Assembly (NCBI GenBank): GCA_003049485.1
Contig: PYST01000019.1
Coordinates: 1-64,000, forward strand
Reading direction: 5' to 3'
Source of the DNA: Ophioceras dolichostomum
Taxonomy: Eukaryota; Ascomycota; Sordariomycetes; Magnaporthales; Ophioceraceae
Length of the DNA: 64,000 nucleotides
Part shown: positions 14,501-24,280 of the stretch, piece by piece
Numbering within the stretch: position 1 is the stretch's first letter
Layout of the letters: every line of letters starts with the position of its first letter
The notes under the pieces: model-generated
What the model saw: only the letters and a program-made list of their open reading frames with translations
The model's database searches: none
What the model was told of the DNA's origin: nothing
Program-made: the position numbers and the translations under genes

Positions 14501-15046
14501 GACCGAGTGGATGGTAGGTTGGTGTTGAGCAATGACGCTCTCGAGATATGCCTTGAAGGGGGGGCAGTCTTTGTCCGCAAAGCCAGTCGGGGCAGCGACG
14601 TAGAGGTAGTGCCTGAAGTCCTTCACGTGCAGCATGACAGAGTTACCGTGCTCCGTCACGCCGTACATTTTGACCGTGACATGGCCACCGAGCAAGACGC
14701 CTTCCTCACACTCGATCTGCTGGAATATGAGGTTGTCCTTCAAAGAGTCGAAGCCATCGGGGATAGGGGGCCGGGTCCAAGCCTGGTCCTTCTCGGTGTT
14801 GCTCTGCTTGAGGTCCGATATGTCCTGGCTCAGCTTCTCGAGAACTTCAGACTCGAAGGCACTCTTGGGTTGACTAGACCCGAGCTTGTTTCCGTTCTGT
14901 GAGCTCTTGAAGCGATGGGCCGAGGGAGATGACGCGATGGAGTCGAGCTTCCTCTTCTTGGAGCTGGTCGGTGTTGCGGCGATGTTCTTGCGGGCATTGG
15001 AAGCTTCCCCGAACTCTCGCTTCTGGGGCAGGATGGCGGCGGGCAT
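11545..15046 (-). CDS. pol3: DNA polymerase delta catalytic subunit
   Basis: Family B polymerase that copies the lagging strand and proofreads with a 3'-5' exonuclease in the nucleus. Three exons: 15046-14285, 14204-12391 and 12286-11545, introns 80 and 104 bp, giving 1105 residues, close to the yeast length of about 1097. The exonuclease I motif FDIECAG is near residue 310, polymerase motif [10 protein letters not shown] near 597, motif [10 protein letters not shown] follows, and motif C YGDTDS is near 750. Two C-terminal cysteine clusters from about residue 1000 match the CysA zinc site and the CysB iron-sulphur site. The N-terminus is basic with a KKRK-type nuclear signal. The splice across VDCH/VSGMSW restores a continuous core. 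It is divergent from the unknown gene at 15654. All catalytic motifs are intact. Confidence 0.97.
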
Positions 15047-15653
15047 GGCGAGGGCAAGCTCGAGGCAATAAGAGAGAGCACGATGGATTTCTAGATTAGG
15101 AGACCATCAGGAGCAGATTGGCAGGTGAGCTGTCCTGTGTCGGATGCGGCTTTGTCGTCCGGGATGCAATTCAGTAATTCAGGGGCGACAATGTTCACAG
15201 GTTCGAGGGGTGGTGTGGCGGAAGTCAATTAACAGCGACGCGCCCTTCGAGACGTGACGTGCCTGCCCCACCTCTTAAAAAGAGACGCGATACAATGCCC
15301 AGACACGTGCTTTGGCGCCTAGACCCACTGAACACATCCCTGTGCCGGAATATTGTTAGCAGCACCCTTGGCGACCATTTTGTTGACCTGACACGCAAGG
15401 CTACAAGTGACTGGAGATAGGCGCTTGGTGCGGAACCCCTAAGATTTCAATCGAGGTCATACGTACGAGAAAGGATTCTTGTCTGTTGTGGAAAGCCGGG
15501 CTCCTTGCATCTCTCACTGGTTCCGTTTCTTGGAGCTTATGTTAACGCTGCGGCTACAGTGGGCTGGCCGAGGGTCAACATCATCAGAATCAACACTGCG
15601 ATACCTACGCCTATACACAACCAACGGTCTCCTCACTTCCCGGCTGTGTTATC
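15047..15653. promoter_or_regulatory. Divergent intergenic region of pol3 and the 15654 gene
   Basis: This 607-bp interval separates two divergent start codons, so it should hold both promoters. It contains two ACGCG cores (15238-15242 and 15285-15289) and an ACGTGAC-type box near 15252. No clear TATA box is seen. ACGCG is the core bound by MBF-type G1/S regulators in fungi, and polymerase genes are typical targets; use of these sites is inferred. Confidence 0.4.
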
Positions 15654-16270
15654 ATGGCAGAAAGGCATCCGGGCCGTCAGCCACAAGGTATATCCAGGGC
15701 GCGTCCTGCCTCCACCAGCGTCCGCCGGAATCTGTTCCAGCTCACACGCCGGCCGCCGCAAGCGCCCTCCACGGCCGAGTCGCCATTGCGTCTTGACACA
15801 GACGGCCAGTCCGAGACGTCTGACATCGTCGTGCGGAACAAGAATGGCGAGCTCGAGCTTGACGAGCCGCCCACTCCGGCTGTTACTGATCCAAATGAGG
15901 TCGTCTTGGATTCGGTTCAGCAGAACGAGAGTAAGAGAGTCACTGAGTCTCAAAACTGTCCCAAATATGGCTGGCTTCTGAACTAACGTGGCCGAACTTG
16001 CCTGTGTCTCGCCCCTAAAAGGGGAGCGCCAACGGCTGGCAGATGTGGTGAGACACCACCAAATCAACCAGAACAGCATTCCTGTCCCCCATGAAGGTGA
16101 GTTTGGTCTGGAATGCAGGAACTTAGGGCTCTAAGCTTAGGTTTACTGACTTGTCTTGGGGCGGGAAAGAAATCATGGAAGCTGTTCGAGCCAGTCTGCG
16201 AGCAAAAGTGGCCGCCCTGGCCGACGACAACTGGATGTTTGAGCCAGAGGAGCAGCCGCGTCACACATGA
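15654..16270 (+). CDS. Hypothetical protein, three exons, ends in acidic tail
   Basis: I do not recognise this protein. Three exons (15654-15930, 16022-16096, 16170-16270) join in frame to 150 residues. The introns of 91 and 73 bp have good donors (GTAAGA, GTGAGT), branch-like CTAAC and TACTGAC, and AG ends, which is strong evidence for a real gene. The N-terminal half is basic and serine/proline-rich. The middle has a polar RERQRLADVVRHH stretch likely to be helical. The C-terminus carries a compact DNWMFEPEE motif after an alanine-rich helix. There is no signal peptide or membrane segment. It is divergent from pol3 and its stop lies 160 bp from the converging get4 stop. Function unknown. 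Confidence 0.7.
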
Positions 16271-16429
16271 TCAGCATACCAACCCCGATCTGCTCGACAG
16301 GCTGCTTTCTTTGAATCCTTAGGGCAGACCCGAAAACCTGGCTCTATTATTCCATGACGGAAATCTGTCCGAACAGGTATTACCATACAGGCCTGATATT
16401 GCGAGGAGAGTCGGGGCGAGCTAGAACCT

Positions 16430-17573
16430 CTAATCCAACCCTTCCGCGGCAGGGGCCTCTACCCGCCGAGTGGGGGGTTTGCGAGACGACGCACCACCAC
16501 CACCACCACCCATCATCCCACCGCCTCCGCCAAACAGACTGCCCATCATGTCAAGCAACGGGTTGCTCTGCCGCGGCCTCGCGATACCGAAGTACATCTC
16601 GGCGATGATTTCAAGCGGCTCTCCCCAGGACCCGGCCTCGTTAATGTGGGAGCCGTACTTGGTAGTCAGCTGGCGGAACAGATCTGGGCTGCCTTTCTGG
16701 ACGGCCAGCAGGAGAAGACCCAGGAAGTTGAGTAGTGGTAGGCTGGGGAAGACGCGCAAGTCGCTACTGCTGCTGCTGACGTCTTGCACGCCAAGTCCCC
16801 CGGTGTTTTCCGCCGTCAGGGCGCTCGTGAAGGTGCGGTAGCACGCGTTGGCCGCTCGGACATTGCCGACGAGGAGGTACGGGAGGACACCCCTAGCGGC
16901 GTACAGCGGGGCTGTGTGCGAGTCGTCTGACTTATACCATTGGTACTCCATCCGTGCGAGAGTTTCGGGCGAGTCCCTGGTGCCGAGAATCAAGTGTCGT
17001 TCCGCGTCGTATGGTTCGCTTTCCTCCGCGTAGAGTGACCCAGCCACGTGGTGCAGTTCCGGATCGCCTGCCGGGTACTCGCCGAATTTTGATGACCACC
17101 TGGAGAGGGAGGGGTAGGACGATCTCCCTGATTAGCACCAGTATTGCAAACAACCGTCCAGCATTGGGTCTGTACTATGGGCACCAGCCCACATCCCTAA
17201 GCCAGACAATCAAAACTCACCCGATCATCTCCCCAATGTACTTCTTCCTCGTTGGCTCTTCGCTGTCAAACAGCCTCAGGCATGTCAGAAGCTTTCCCTT
17301 GCTGGTCGCATCTGGAACCTGTTCGGCCTGCTTGAACACATCGACGAGCATGATGCAGAGGTCACCTCCGCTTCCGCCCTGTCCAGCCTTGAGCAGCGAC
17401 TGCGACACTCCAAACAGGATATCCGTGGCGGCGCCCCAGTTCGACGACTTGATGTATCGCGCCGCGACGACGCGCGTCTGCTGTTGCGCCTCGTAGAATT
17501 GGCCTTCCGCAATGCGCTGCTGGAGTCGCGCCACGATCTTCTCGATCTTGTTGCCTTTGCCGGCAGAAGCCAT
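16430..17573 (-). CDS. get4: Get4-like tail-anchored protein targeting factor
   Basis: Cytosolic alpha-helical-repeat protein that, with Get5, links the Sgt2 chaperone to Get3 when tail-anchored proteins are delivered to the ER. Two exons, 17573-17221 and 17099-16430, with a 121-bp intron, give 340 residues. The N-terminal KIVARLQQRIAEGQFYEAQQ matches the Get4 (DUF410) start, and the motif around the junction, GEYPAGDPELHH, is characteristic. The tail is glycine/methionine-rich and probably disordered. The frame is open for 39 more codons upstream, but the methionine at 17573 fits the family start. It is divergent from pol12. Confidence 0.9.
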
Positions 17574-18267
17574 AGCTGCAAGTGCTCTTTCCGCGGCGAC
17601 GGGCCGTGGAAGCGCAGATGCTAGGTGTGTGAGGATATGAGAGAGGGTTAGGTAGCCTGCGGTTTGAGATATACCTGGCCGCGGTAGCACGGAGTGGGAG
17701 CGTTTGAGCCGTATGATGATGACACCAACGATGACCCCGCTCTACCCCCACTATCCTGGAAGTCGACGGAATGAAGAAACGGAAAGGGCTGATCTTGGGT
17801 CGGCAGAAAGTGAGCTGGTAGGAGGAGAAATACTTAATCACTCTAGGGACAATATGTAGAATACTCAGGTCTGTAGGTCTGAGCCTGTGATGACATGGAC
17901 TCTGGGCCTAGGGCGGAAGCGGTATGGGGGCACTCGAGCTTCAAGTTGAATTTGCGGCGGGGTTGACCATCATCAGCCACCAACCAGACTGCATGTGTCC
18001 ACTAGCCACAGTCGCAAACCGCCTGAACCGGCCCTGGCAGCCCCACTGTCACTGAGGAAACGCCGCCCACATGCGAAAGGCTCGGCGCAATTAACGCGTC
18101 CCGACGCGACCTTTCGTGGTGGGGCACTACACTTCCACTTCCCACCATCACCACGGTCACGATCACCACAGTACTTGAGGTCGGACTCCAAATTTGGCCC
18201 CAAACACCCCAATCTCCGGCCAAGAGTGGCTTCTTGCTCTTTGCACTCGAGCTGAGCAAAAGTAGCC
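17574..18267. promoter_or_regulatory. Divergent intergenic region of get4 and pol12
   Basis: This 694-bp interval lies between two divergent start codons. It contains a perfect ACGCGT at 18094-18099 and a nearby GACGCGAC. No other gene is visible. Confidence 0.5.
18094..18099. promoter_or_regulatory. ACGCGT (MluI cell-cycle box-like) upstream of pol12
   Basis: Perfect palindromic ACGCGT about 170 bp upstream of the pol12 start, with a second ACGCGA-like core a few bases further on. MBF binds this hexamer at DNA-replication genes in yeasts. The position fits a promoter element; function here is inferred. Confidence 0.5.
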
Positions 18268-20532
18268 ATGGCGGAGCCAACAGTGGCAGAGCTGAACGCG
18301 CGCTTCGGCGGTGGTGGACAGGGCGACCTCGAGGCCGACGTCATCAGCGAGCTGCAGGCCATCATGCGACTGCACCAGCTCTCAGACCAGGACCTCTTCT
18401 TCAAGTGGGAGTCGTACTGCATAAAGATGGACATGGAGGAGATGCGCCCGACCTACACGACCATTCGCGCTTTCAAGCAAGACCTGCAGGATGCTCTAGA
18501 ACGTAGCAACCGGTCACACGCGCATGTCAAGACCGAGAAGCGCGTCGGCGCCACTCCACGAGCCGGCGCAAAGGCCGGTGCTGGGGGTGACGTATACGGC
18601 ATGCTGGACGGTCTCGTTCCGAACACCCCGGCCGCGGGCTCTGCGAAAAGGAATGTCATGGCATCCTCGAGGAAACGGCAGCTCGAGACGCCATCGATCT
18701 CGAGGGTCAAGGGGACAATTCCTAGCAGTTCGCCAGACTACAAGTCGTCACCCTCGAGGCTCGAAGAGCAGTTCAACTCTCTAGGAGTCATACCGTAAGA
18801 TGGCAGCCACCCCTTTCTTGTCCCCGGGAGTCAGTGGCCAGCTATGCATCCAAGTCACAAACTCACCACATGCGCATCCCGCCCACAGACCATCATCATT
18901 CAACGACCGACAGAACCCGGGTGAGGTTCTGGAGTGCCTAAACGAGAAGCTTCCGGCAGCCGATCCGCCCATCGCGCCCTTCGCCGAGCCCCGGATCAGA
19001 CTGACCGCTGCATCGGACCAGAAGAAACTGGCCTACCGGCCCATGGCGATGAAGCTCTCCGAGGCGTCCGAAATCCTAGACGACCGAATAGAAGAGTTCA
19101 CGAACGTGGTGATGGAGCACCACAAGCTCGACCCCTCGGACTTCGGCAGCGCCGCGAACCAGAGCACCACCGAGATCATCGCCGTGGGGCGCATCGCCTC
19201 GGACTCCTCCGAGGGCAAGCTCACTGCGCCCTCGCTCGTGCTCGAGACCTCGCGCCGTGCGGGGGGCGGGCTGCGCATCCCCCTCAACCTCACCCGGCTG
19301 CCCGGCTACCAGCTCTTCCCCGGGCAGATCGTCGCGCTGCGGGGCACCAACGCCTCAGGCAAAGAGTTCGTCGTGGCGTCAGCGCTCGAGATCCCCTTGC
19401 TCCTCAGCGCAGCGTCTACCCCCGACGCAATCGAGGCGCACAGGCGACGCATGCAGGGCGGCAGCAGCGACCCGGACGCCATGGACTCCGACGACAGCAA
19501 CCCACCACCGCCCTTGAACATAATCTTCGCCTCCGGCCCCTACACCGCGGACGACAACCTCGACTTCGAGCCCCTGCACGCGCTCTGCGACCGCGCCGCC
19601 GACGAGTACGTCGACGGCATCGTCCTCTGCGGGCCGTTCATCGACACCGAGCACCCGCTCATCGCGTCCGGCGACTTCGACCTCCCAACAGACATGGCCG
19701 ACACAAACATCAACCCGGACGTCGCCACCATGTCCACTGTCTTCAAGGCCCTCATCTCGCCCGCCCTGCACCGCCTCGCGTCCTCCAACCCGCACGTCAC
19801 CATCCTCCTCGTCCCGTCCGTCCGCGACGCGGTGGACAAGCACGTCTCGTGGCCACAGGACGCATTCCCCCGGAAGGACCTCGGCCTGCCCCGCGCGGCG
19901 CGCGTCGTCGGCAACCCGATGACCTTCTCCATGAACGAGGCGCTCATGGGCGTGTCGTCGCAGGACGTGCTGTGGGAGCTGCACCGCGAGGAGCTGGTCA
20001 ACCACGGCCACGGCACTGCCGGCGGCAAGGCGGCTCCTCCCACGAAGAGGGACCTGATCTCCAGGCTGGCGGGCCACCTGCTCGAGCAGAGGCATTACTT
20101 CCCGCTGTTCCCGCCGGTGAACCGCGCGTCGCTGCCCAAGACGGGCACGGAGGGTGGGGGGATCCCGCCTGGGGCGATGCTTGATACGAGCTACCTCAAG
20201 CTGGGCGAGATGATGAATGTGAGGCCAGATGTGCTGATCTTGCCGAGTGCGCTGCCGCCATCCGCGAGAGTAAGTCATGTTCCCCTATCTTGTATCTGCT
20301 TGCTTTCAAAAATCTCGCTCATACCTTCCGAACTGACACAAAACTTCCACTTTAACAGGTCGTAGAGAGCGTGCTCGTCATCAACCCAGGCTACCTGTCG
20401 AAACGGCGCGGCGCAGGGACGTACGCACGGATGACGCTGCATCCGCCAGTGCTCTCTGAGTTGGAGACAAGTCAAGGCCTGGTCGGTCACGCGGTGTGCA
20501 AAAGGGCGAGGGTAGAAATCACGAAGATATGA
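18268..20532 (+). CDS. pol12: DNA polymerase alpha subunit B
   Basis: Non-catalytic B subunit of the polymerase alpha-primase complex, which starts DNA synthesis at origins, Okazaki fragments and telomeres. Three exons (18268-18794, 18889-20269, 20359-20532), introns 94 and 89 bp, give 693 residues (yeast about 705). Residues 1-80 form the helical N-terminal domain, followed by a serine/threonine-proline-rich linker to about 170. The OB-fold and inactive phosphoesterase-like region follow, with NIIFASGPYTADDNLDFEPL and GIVLCGPFID as family landmarks. The last exon encodes VINPGYLSKRRGAGTYARM, also typical. It is divergent from get4 and converges on the MFAP1-like gene 248 bp away. Confidence 0.95.
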
Positions 20533-20780
20533 CATGGCGACGTCAGGGGGTGGCTTCAAATGTATGTCCAGTCGGACGGCGATATATAAGATCGGCGAGG
20601 TAGTCATGCGGTAGGATTGGTGGACAGGCGCATCTGGCATAGCGATGAATATCTGAGTATTTTTGACGCCTTAACATATCTTGAGATCGGATGCATGCAA
20701 GCTGGCTAGCTTGGGATGATCGCACAAGGAAGGGCACCTAGGTAGCCTTTGGATGATCGATGCTCGCGCACTCAGACTTT

Positions 20781-22439
20781 CTACCTCGCGTCGATCCGAC
20801 GACGCTTTTCACCATGGTAGTCCCGGTCGCGATCCCTCGAGGAGGATCTCTTCCTCCGTTCCCTATAGTCGTCGCGGTCATCTCTCCGCCGAGGAGACCT
20901 CGATCTGGATCTTGAGCCCGACTTCCTCCTCCTGCTATCCCTGTAGTCATCGTCACGACCGCCGCGATACCTGTCCCTATCCCTATCCCTATCCCTATCC
21001 CTGTCCCTATTCTTGTCCCTGTCCCGCGGCCTGTCGTCATCATAAACCCTCCGGTCCCTATTGTCCCTCCGCGGAGGAGGACCTTGTGGCCCATCCCCAC
21101 CAGCTTTCCGCTCGCCCAGCGGAATCGCATTACCGCCACTGGCCCCCCCGGCTCCGTACCTGCCACTCCCACCCCTATCATCATCCGGCCTGAACCGCTC
21201 ATCCACCCCATACCGATCACCACTCCCAGGTGCCGCTCTCCGGCCATACCTATCCTGCTCCGGCGCATCCCCCCACCGACCCGTGTCCTCAGACCTCAAA
21301 TCCTTGTACTTGCTCGCCCCCTTCCTCCCCAACCTCGTCATATCCCTGACCTGCAGCGCCTTGGGCAGCAGCTCGCGGTTCTTCACCTCGTCCGCGAATC
21401 GCGCCCCGGCCAGGTCGCGCTTGTCCAGCCCCTCGGCCGAGCTCTGGTCGCGGTAGAAGGCGCCCTGGTGGAAGTACTTGCGCATGTACCCCATCTTGCC
21501 CCGGTTCGCCTGCTCCTCCCGCTGCTTCGCGACACGCGCCTCGTCCTCCCTGCGGCGCTCCTCCTCCGTCATGGCGAGCCGCCTCTCCTTCTGCTCGATC
21601 TCGCGCTCGCGCTCCTCGATCTCCTCGCGGGTGCGCTTCAGGCGCTTCAGCTCGCGGAGCTTCCACGCCGCGTATTCCGCTTCTGGGTCCAGGCCGTCCG
21701 TGTCGTCGACGAAGTCGGAGCCAGCGGCGTCGGCGTCGTCGTCGTCGTCCTCCCAGTGCTTCTTGCCCGCGGCGCGTGCGGCCGCGTCTCGGCGGATTTG
21801 CTCCTCGATCGCGGCGTCGAGGGCGGCTTTGCGGGCTGCTTCTGCTGAGGCCTCCGCCGAGTCGTCTGCTGATGCTTTCCCGCCGTTGCTAGCTCCGTCT
21901 TTGGTGCTGCTGCTGGCCCGGTCTTTGGGATTACTGCCGCTTTCGTCACCACCGCCGCCACCATCATCACCCTGGCGCTGGGACTTGGGTATAAATTTTG
22001 GACGGAACATCAGCCGTCGAGGCGCCTCCTCCTCGCTGCCGCTATCCTCTTCCTCCGACTCTTCATCTTCATCTTCACTGCCGCTCCCTTCCTCGCTCTC
22101 GGTCATGAAACCTTCCTCCCTCGCCTTCCTCTCTGCGGCTGCGCGCTCCTCTCTGGCGGCAGCGACGCGGGACGCCTCTGCCTTCTGGGCCGCCGCGCGG
22201 CGGCTGGCGATATCCGTCGACGAGAGCGAGCCGGTGCTGATCACCTTCCCCGCGCCTCCAGCGACTGTGGTCGCGGCAGCAGGCTTCCGCGCTGGCTCGG
22301 CCTTCTTCTTCCTCTGCTGGGCGTCATCGCTGTCGCTGTCTTCTGATTCGGATTCCGAGGAGGATTCGTCGTGTACCGGCTTGCCCGCGCGGTGCCGCGC
22401 TGGCTTTTGCGGGTTTGATGTGAATTTTGGTGGTGGCAT
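20781..22439 (-). CDS. mfap1: MFAP1-type spliceosomal protein
   Basis: Homologue of MFAP1, a B-complex spliceosome component. A single exon of 552 residues, longer than many relatives. The acidic/charged N-terminal half contains SSESESEDSD and EDEDEESEEED patches. A coiled-coil run of Glu/Arg lies around residues 270-310. The diagnostic MGYMRKYFHQGAFYRD block sits near residue 316. The C-terminus is rich in RD dipeptides and ends in RS and KKR/RRR-type clusters typical of nuclear splicing proteins. The frame is open upstream to 22601, but the methionine at 22439 opens a family-like MPPPKF start. Length differs mainly through the RD repeat, which is built from a DNA hexamer. Confidence 0.9.
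   Translation of the reverse strand: MPPPKFTSNPQKPARHRAGKPVHDESSSESESEDSDSDDAQQRKKKAEPARKPAAATTVAGGAGKVISTGSLSSTDIASRRAAAQKAEASRVAAAREERAAAERKAREEGFMTESEEGSGSEDEDEESEEEDSGSEEEAPRRLMFRPKFIPKSQRQGDDGGGGGDESGSNPKDRASSSTKDGASNGGKASADDSAEASAEAARKAALDAAIEEQIRRDAAARAAGKKHWEDDDDDADAAGSDFVDDTDGLDPEAEYAAWKLRELKRLKRTREEIEEREREIEQKERRLAMTEEERRREDEARVAKQREEQANRGKMGYMRKYFHQGAFYRDQSSAEGLDKRDLAGARFADEVKNRELLPKALQVRDMTRLGRKGASKYKDLRSEDTGRWGDAPEQDRYGRRAAPGSGDRYGVDERFRPDDDRGGSGRYGAGGASGGNAIPLGERKAGGDGPQGPPPRRDNRDRRVYDDDRPRDRDKNRDRDRDRDRDRDRYRGGRDDDYRDSRRRKSGSRSRSRSPRRRDDRDDYRERRKRSSSRDRDRDYHGEKRRRIDAR
20961..21030 (-). repeat. CCCTAT/CCCTGT hexamer repeat coding for Arg-Asp dipeptides
   Basis: About ten hexamers on the plus strand, mostly CCCTAT with CCCTGT variants; read on the minus strand they give alternating Arg-Asp codons inside the MFAP1-like gene. 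The unit is one base from the telomeric CCCTAA hexamer, but here the frame and amino-acid pattern explain it. Confidence 0.8.
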
Positions 22440-22756
22440 TTTGACTAAGAGGGCGGATGGGTAGGTACTAAGGTACCCAAGCTCTCCGACGAAGTTTTGG
22501 GTAAAATGGGGCCAGTTTGGTGTTATCTTATCTGGATGCTGAGTCATCTCACCCTCGACTATGGAATGCCCTCCATAGCCTTGCACGTCTTTCGGCACCA
22601 TACCATACCATAGGATGGCGAGGTCTATCCAGCTCGTATCGTACCCAGCCTCTCAATATCACAGGCATGTAGTATAACTAGTTGGCAAGGCTCCCCCAAA
22701 TGCCCATCTCATGTCATTTTATCGTCTTCCTTCCTCGGCCAGACAGGGTTGTCGAT
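22440..22756. other. Short intergenic stretch with no feature seen
   Basis: Upstream region of the MFAP1-like gene and 3' flank of the kinase relic. It contains ACCTACCCATCC-like and CCATACCATACCATA runs but no supported gene. Confidence 0.5.
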
Positions 22757-23637
22757 CTACTCCTTCAGCTTCTCGACAGCGAATAGATCGTGCTTCTTTC
22801 GGAGGTCATGCAGAGCCCCTCGCACCAACCCGAGTGCCCAGAGACGTGAGAGATTTCCCAAACGGTTGGCAACCCTCAAAGTCTATCAGCACTGGCATCC
22901 CGTCCCTGACCATGATGTCTATGGAGACGCCGTCTTTGGTTAGCCTACGTGTCTCATCCCATCCCAGTCATGGCCCGATAGCAACAGCTGAGTTGCGGGG
23001 GGTTTCTACTCACTCATCGGATTGATGTCGTTGTGGGCCAGCCCCAGTGAGTGAAGGCAATCGACCGTGAACTCGACGGCGCCGACAAACTTGGCCTTGT
23101 CGAGCTGATCGAACAGCGGCGTGCCGACGCATTGCTCCAGAGTCCGGTCGAGCAGTTCAAATGCTAGAGCGGTGATGCGTCCCCGGTTTACGCAGCAGCC
23201 AAGGTAGCGAACGATGTTCGGATGGGTTGGGCTGCTCTCGAGATCTGCTCCATGATGAGCGCCTCGTCTAGAAACGCCCCTGGAATCCAGCCCTTCTTGT
23301 CCGTGCTGTCATAATCGGAAAATCCAGGCCGCTTGATGAAGATGGTGGTATAATCCAGCTTCTCTGGCAGGTACGTGAGATCGGTCTCCTCCGGAACCAG
23401 TGGGAAGAGCCTCTCGTCTGGGACGCGTTCCAGCAACAATCGGACCTCGTCGAGCGTCAGCTCGGTGTGACGCCGAGGTGAACAGCCGAGCCAGACCTCG
23501 TCCTCCAGGGTAATGTGGTAAAATGTCGAGCGCACTAAGGTGTTCGTCTCTGGGTTGACCACCTCGACTCGGGAGAGGTCATTGATTGATCTGATGACTG
23601 GCTTTTTGGTGACGGATTCTTCCAAAGAAGGAGTCAT
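22757..23637 (-). pseudogene. Broken fungal kinase-like gene with three frame lesions
   Basis: The intact first part (from 23637, about 130 codons) has no known function on its own. A later frame has kinase landmarks: HPNIVRYLGC, then HNDINPMN (the HxDxxxxN catalytic loop) completed across a 95-bp intron (22919-23013) and followed by MVRDGMPVLIDFEGC, with DFE in place of DFG. Three apparent one-base losses break the frame: near 23236-23247 (before HPNIV), near 22825-22840 (after SLGT) and near 22793-22803 (before KKHDLFAVEKLKE). After them the frame runs to a TAG at 22757-22759, where such proteins usually end. This resembles lineage-expanded fungal kinases lacking a glycine loop. Decay is the simplest reading; clustered sequencing errors are the alternative. 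Confidence 0.65.
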
Positions 23638-24280
23638 GGTGGCCCAGGTTGCTTGCAAGAGGATGATCCGCCCTGGGCTTGCGTGTTGGTTGTATGAAAC
23701 TAAGTTTTTGGGGGCTATTTTTTCTCACGTTTGGTTTGGTAGGAGACTTGCCCTCTTTACGGCAACCGGTGAGGGAGTGGTACAACAAGATCATATCTTG
23801 TGCAGCTTCTTGCTAGCACGCTTTGTATGATTGGCGCAAATCGTGCTACGGCTGTTGCCTGCTGTCAGAAGGACTCCCGAACTTCAGCGGCTTAAGTCCC
23901 TCCGGCGCTCGCTCTCCAAGGGCGAGGTGACGTCTCTTGGCCACGCTGGTGCATCACCTTTGCCGAATAACATTTGTCTCCTATGCCTTGATGCCTACAT
24001 GTATCAATCTGGTGCTGTCGTGTTGTCATGGCAATGGGCAGCCAGCCAGCTGGCGCAGTCGCGGAAACCAGAACAGAGTTAGGGTATCATTAGTACCTTG
24101 CAGACAGGCTCAGTACCTAGGTGGTGAACAGACTAGCGGGCTGATAAGAAAACACGGTCTTTTGTATACAACGCATTATTGTAACCCCAAGCGATCCGCA
24201 GAACTGTCATCAGGGATGACTTGCCACGCCCCACGTTGACAACACTCAAATATTGACTGCATATCCCGGTTCGTCTCAGT
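23638..24280. other. Intergenic, no gene supported
   Basis: Between the kinase relic and the lectin-like gene. It holds a GTACCTAGG-type palindrome near 24112-24123 and otherwise nothing recognisable. Confidence 0.5.
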
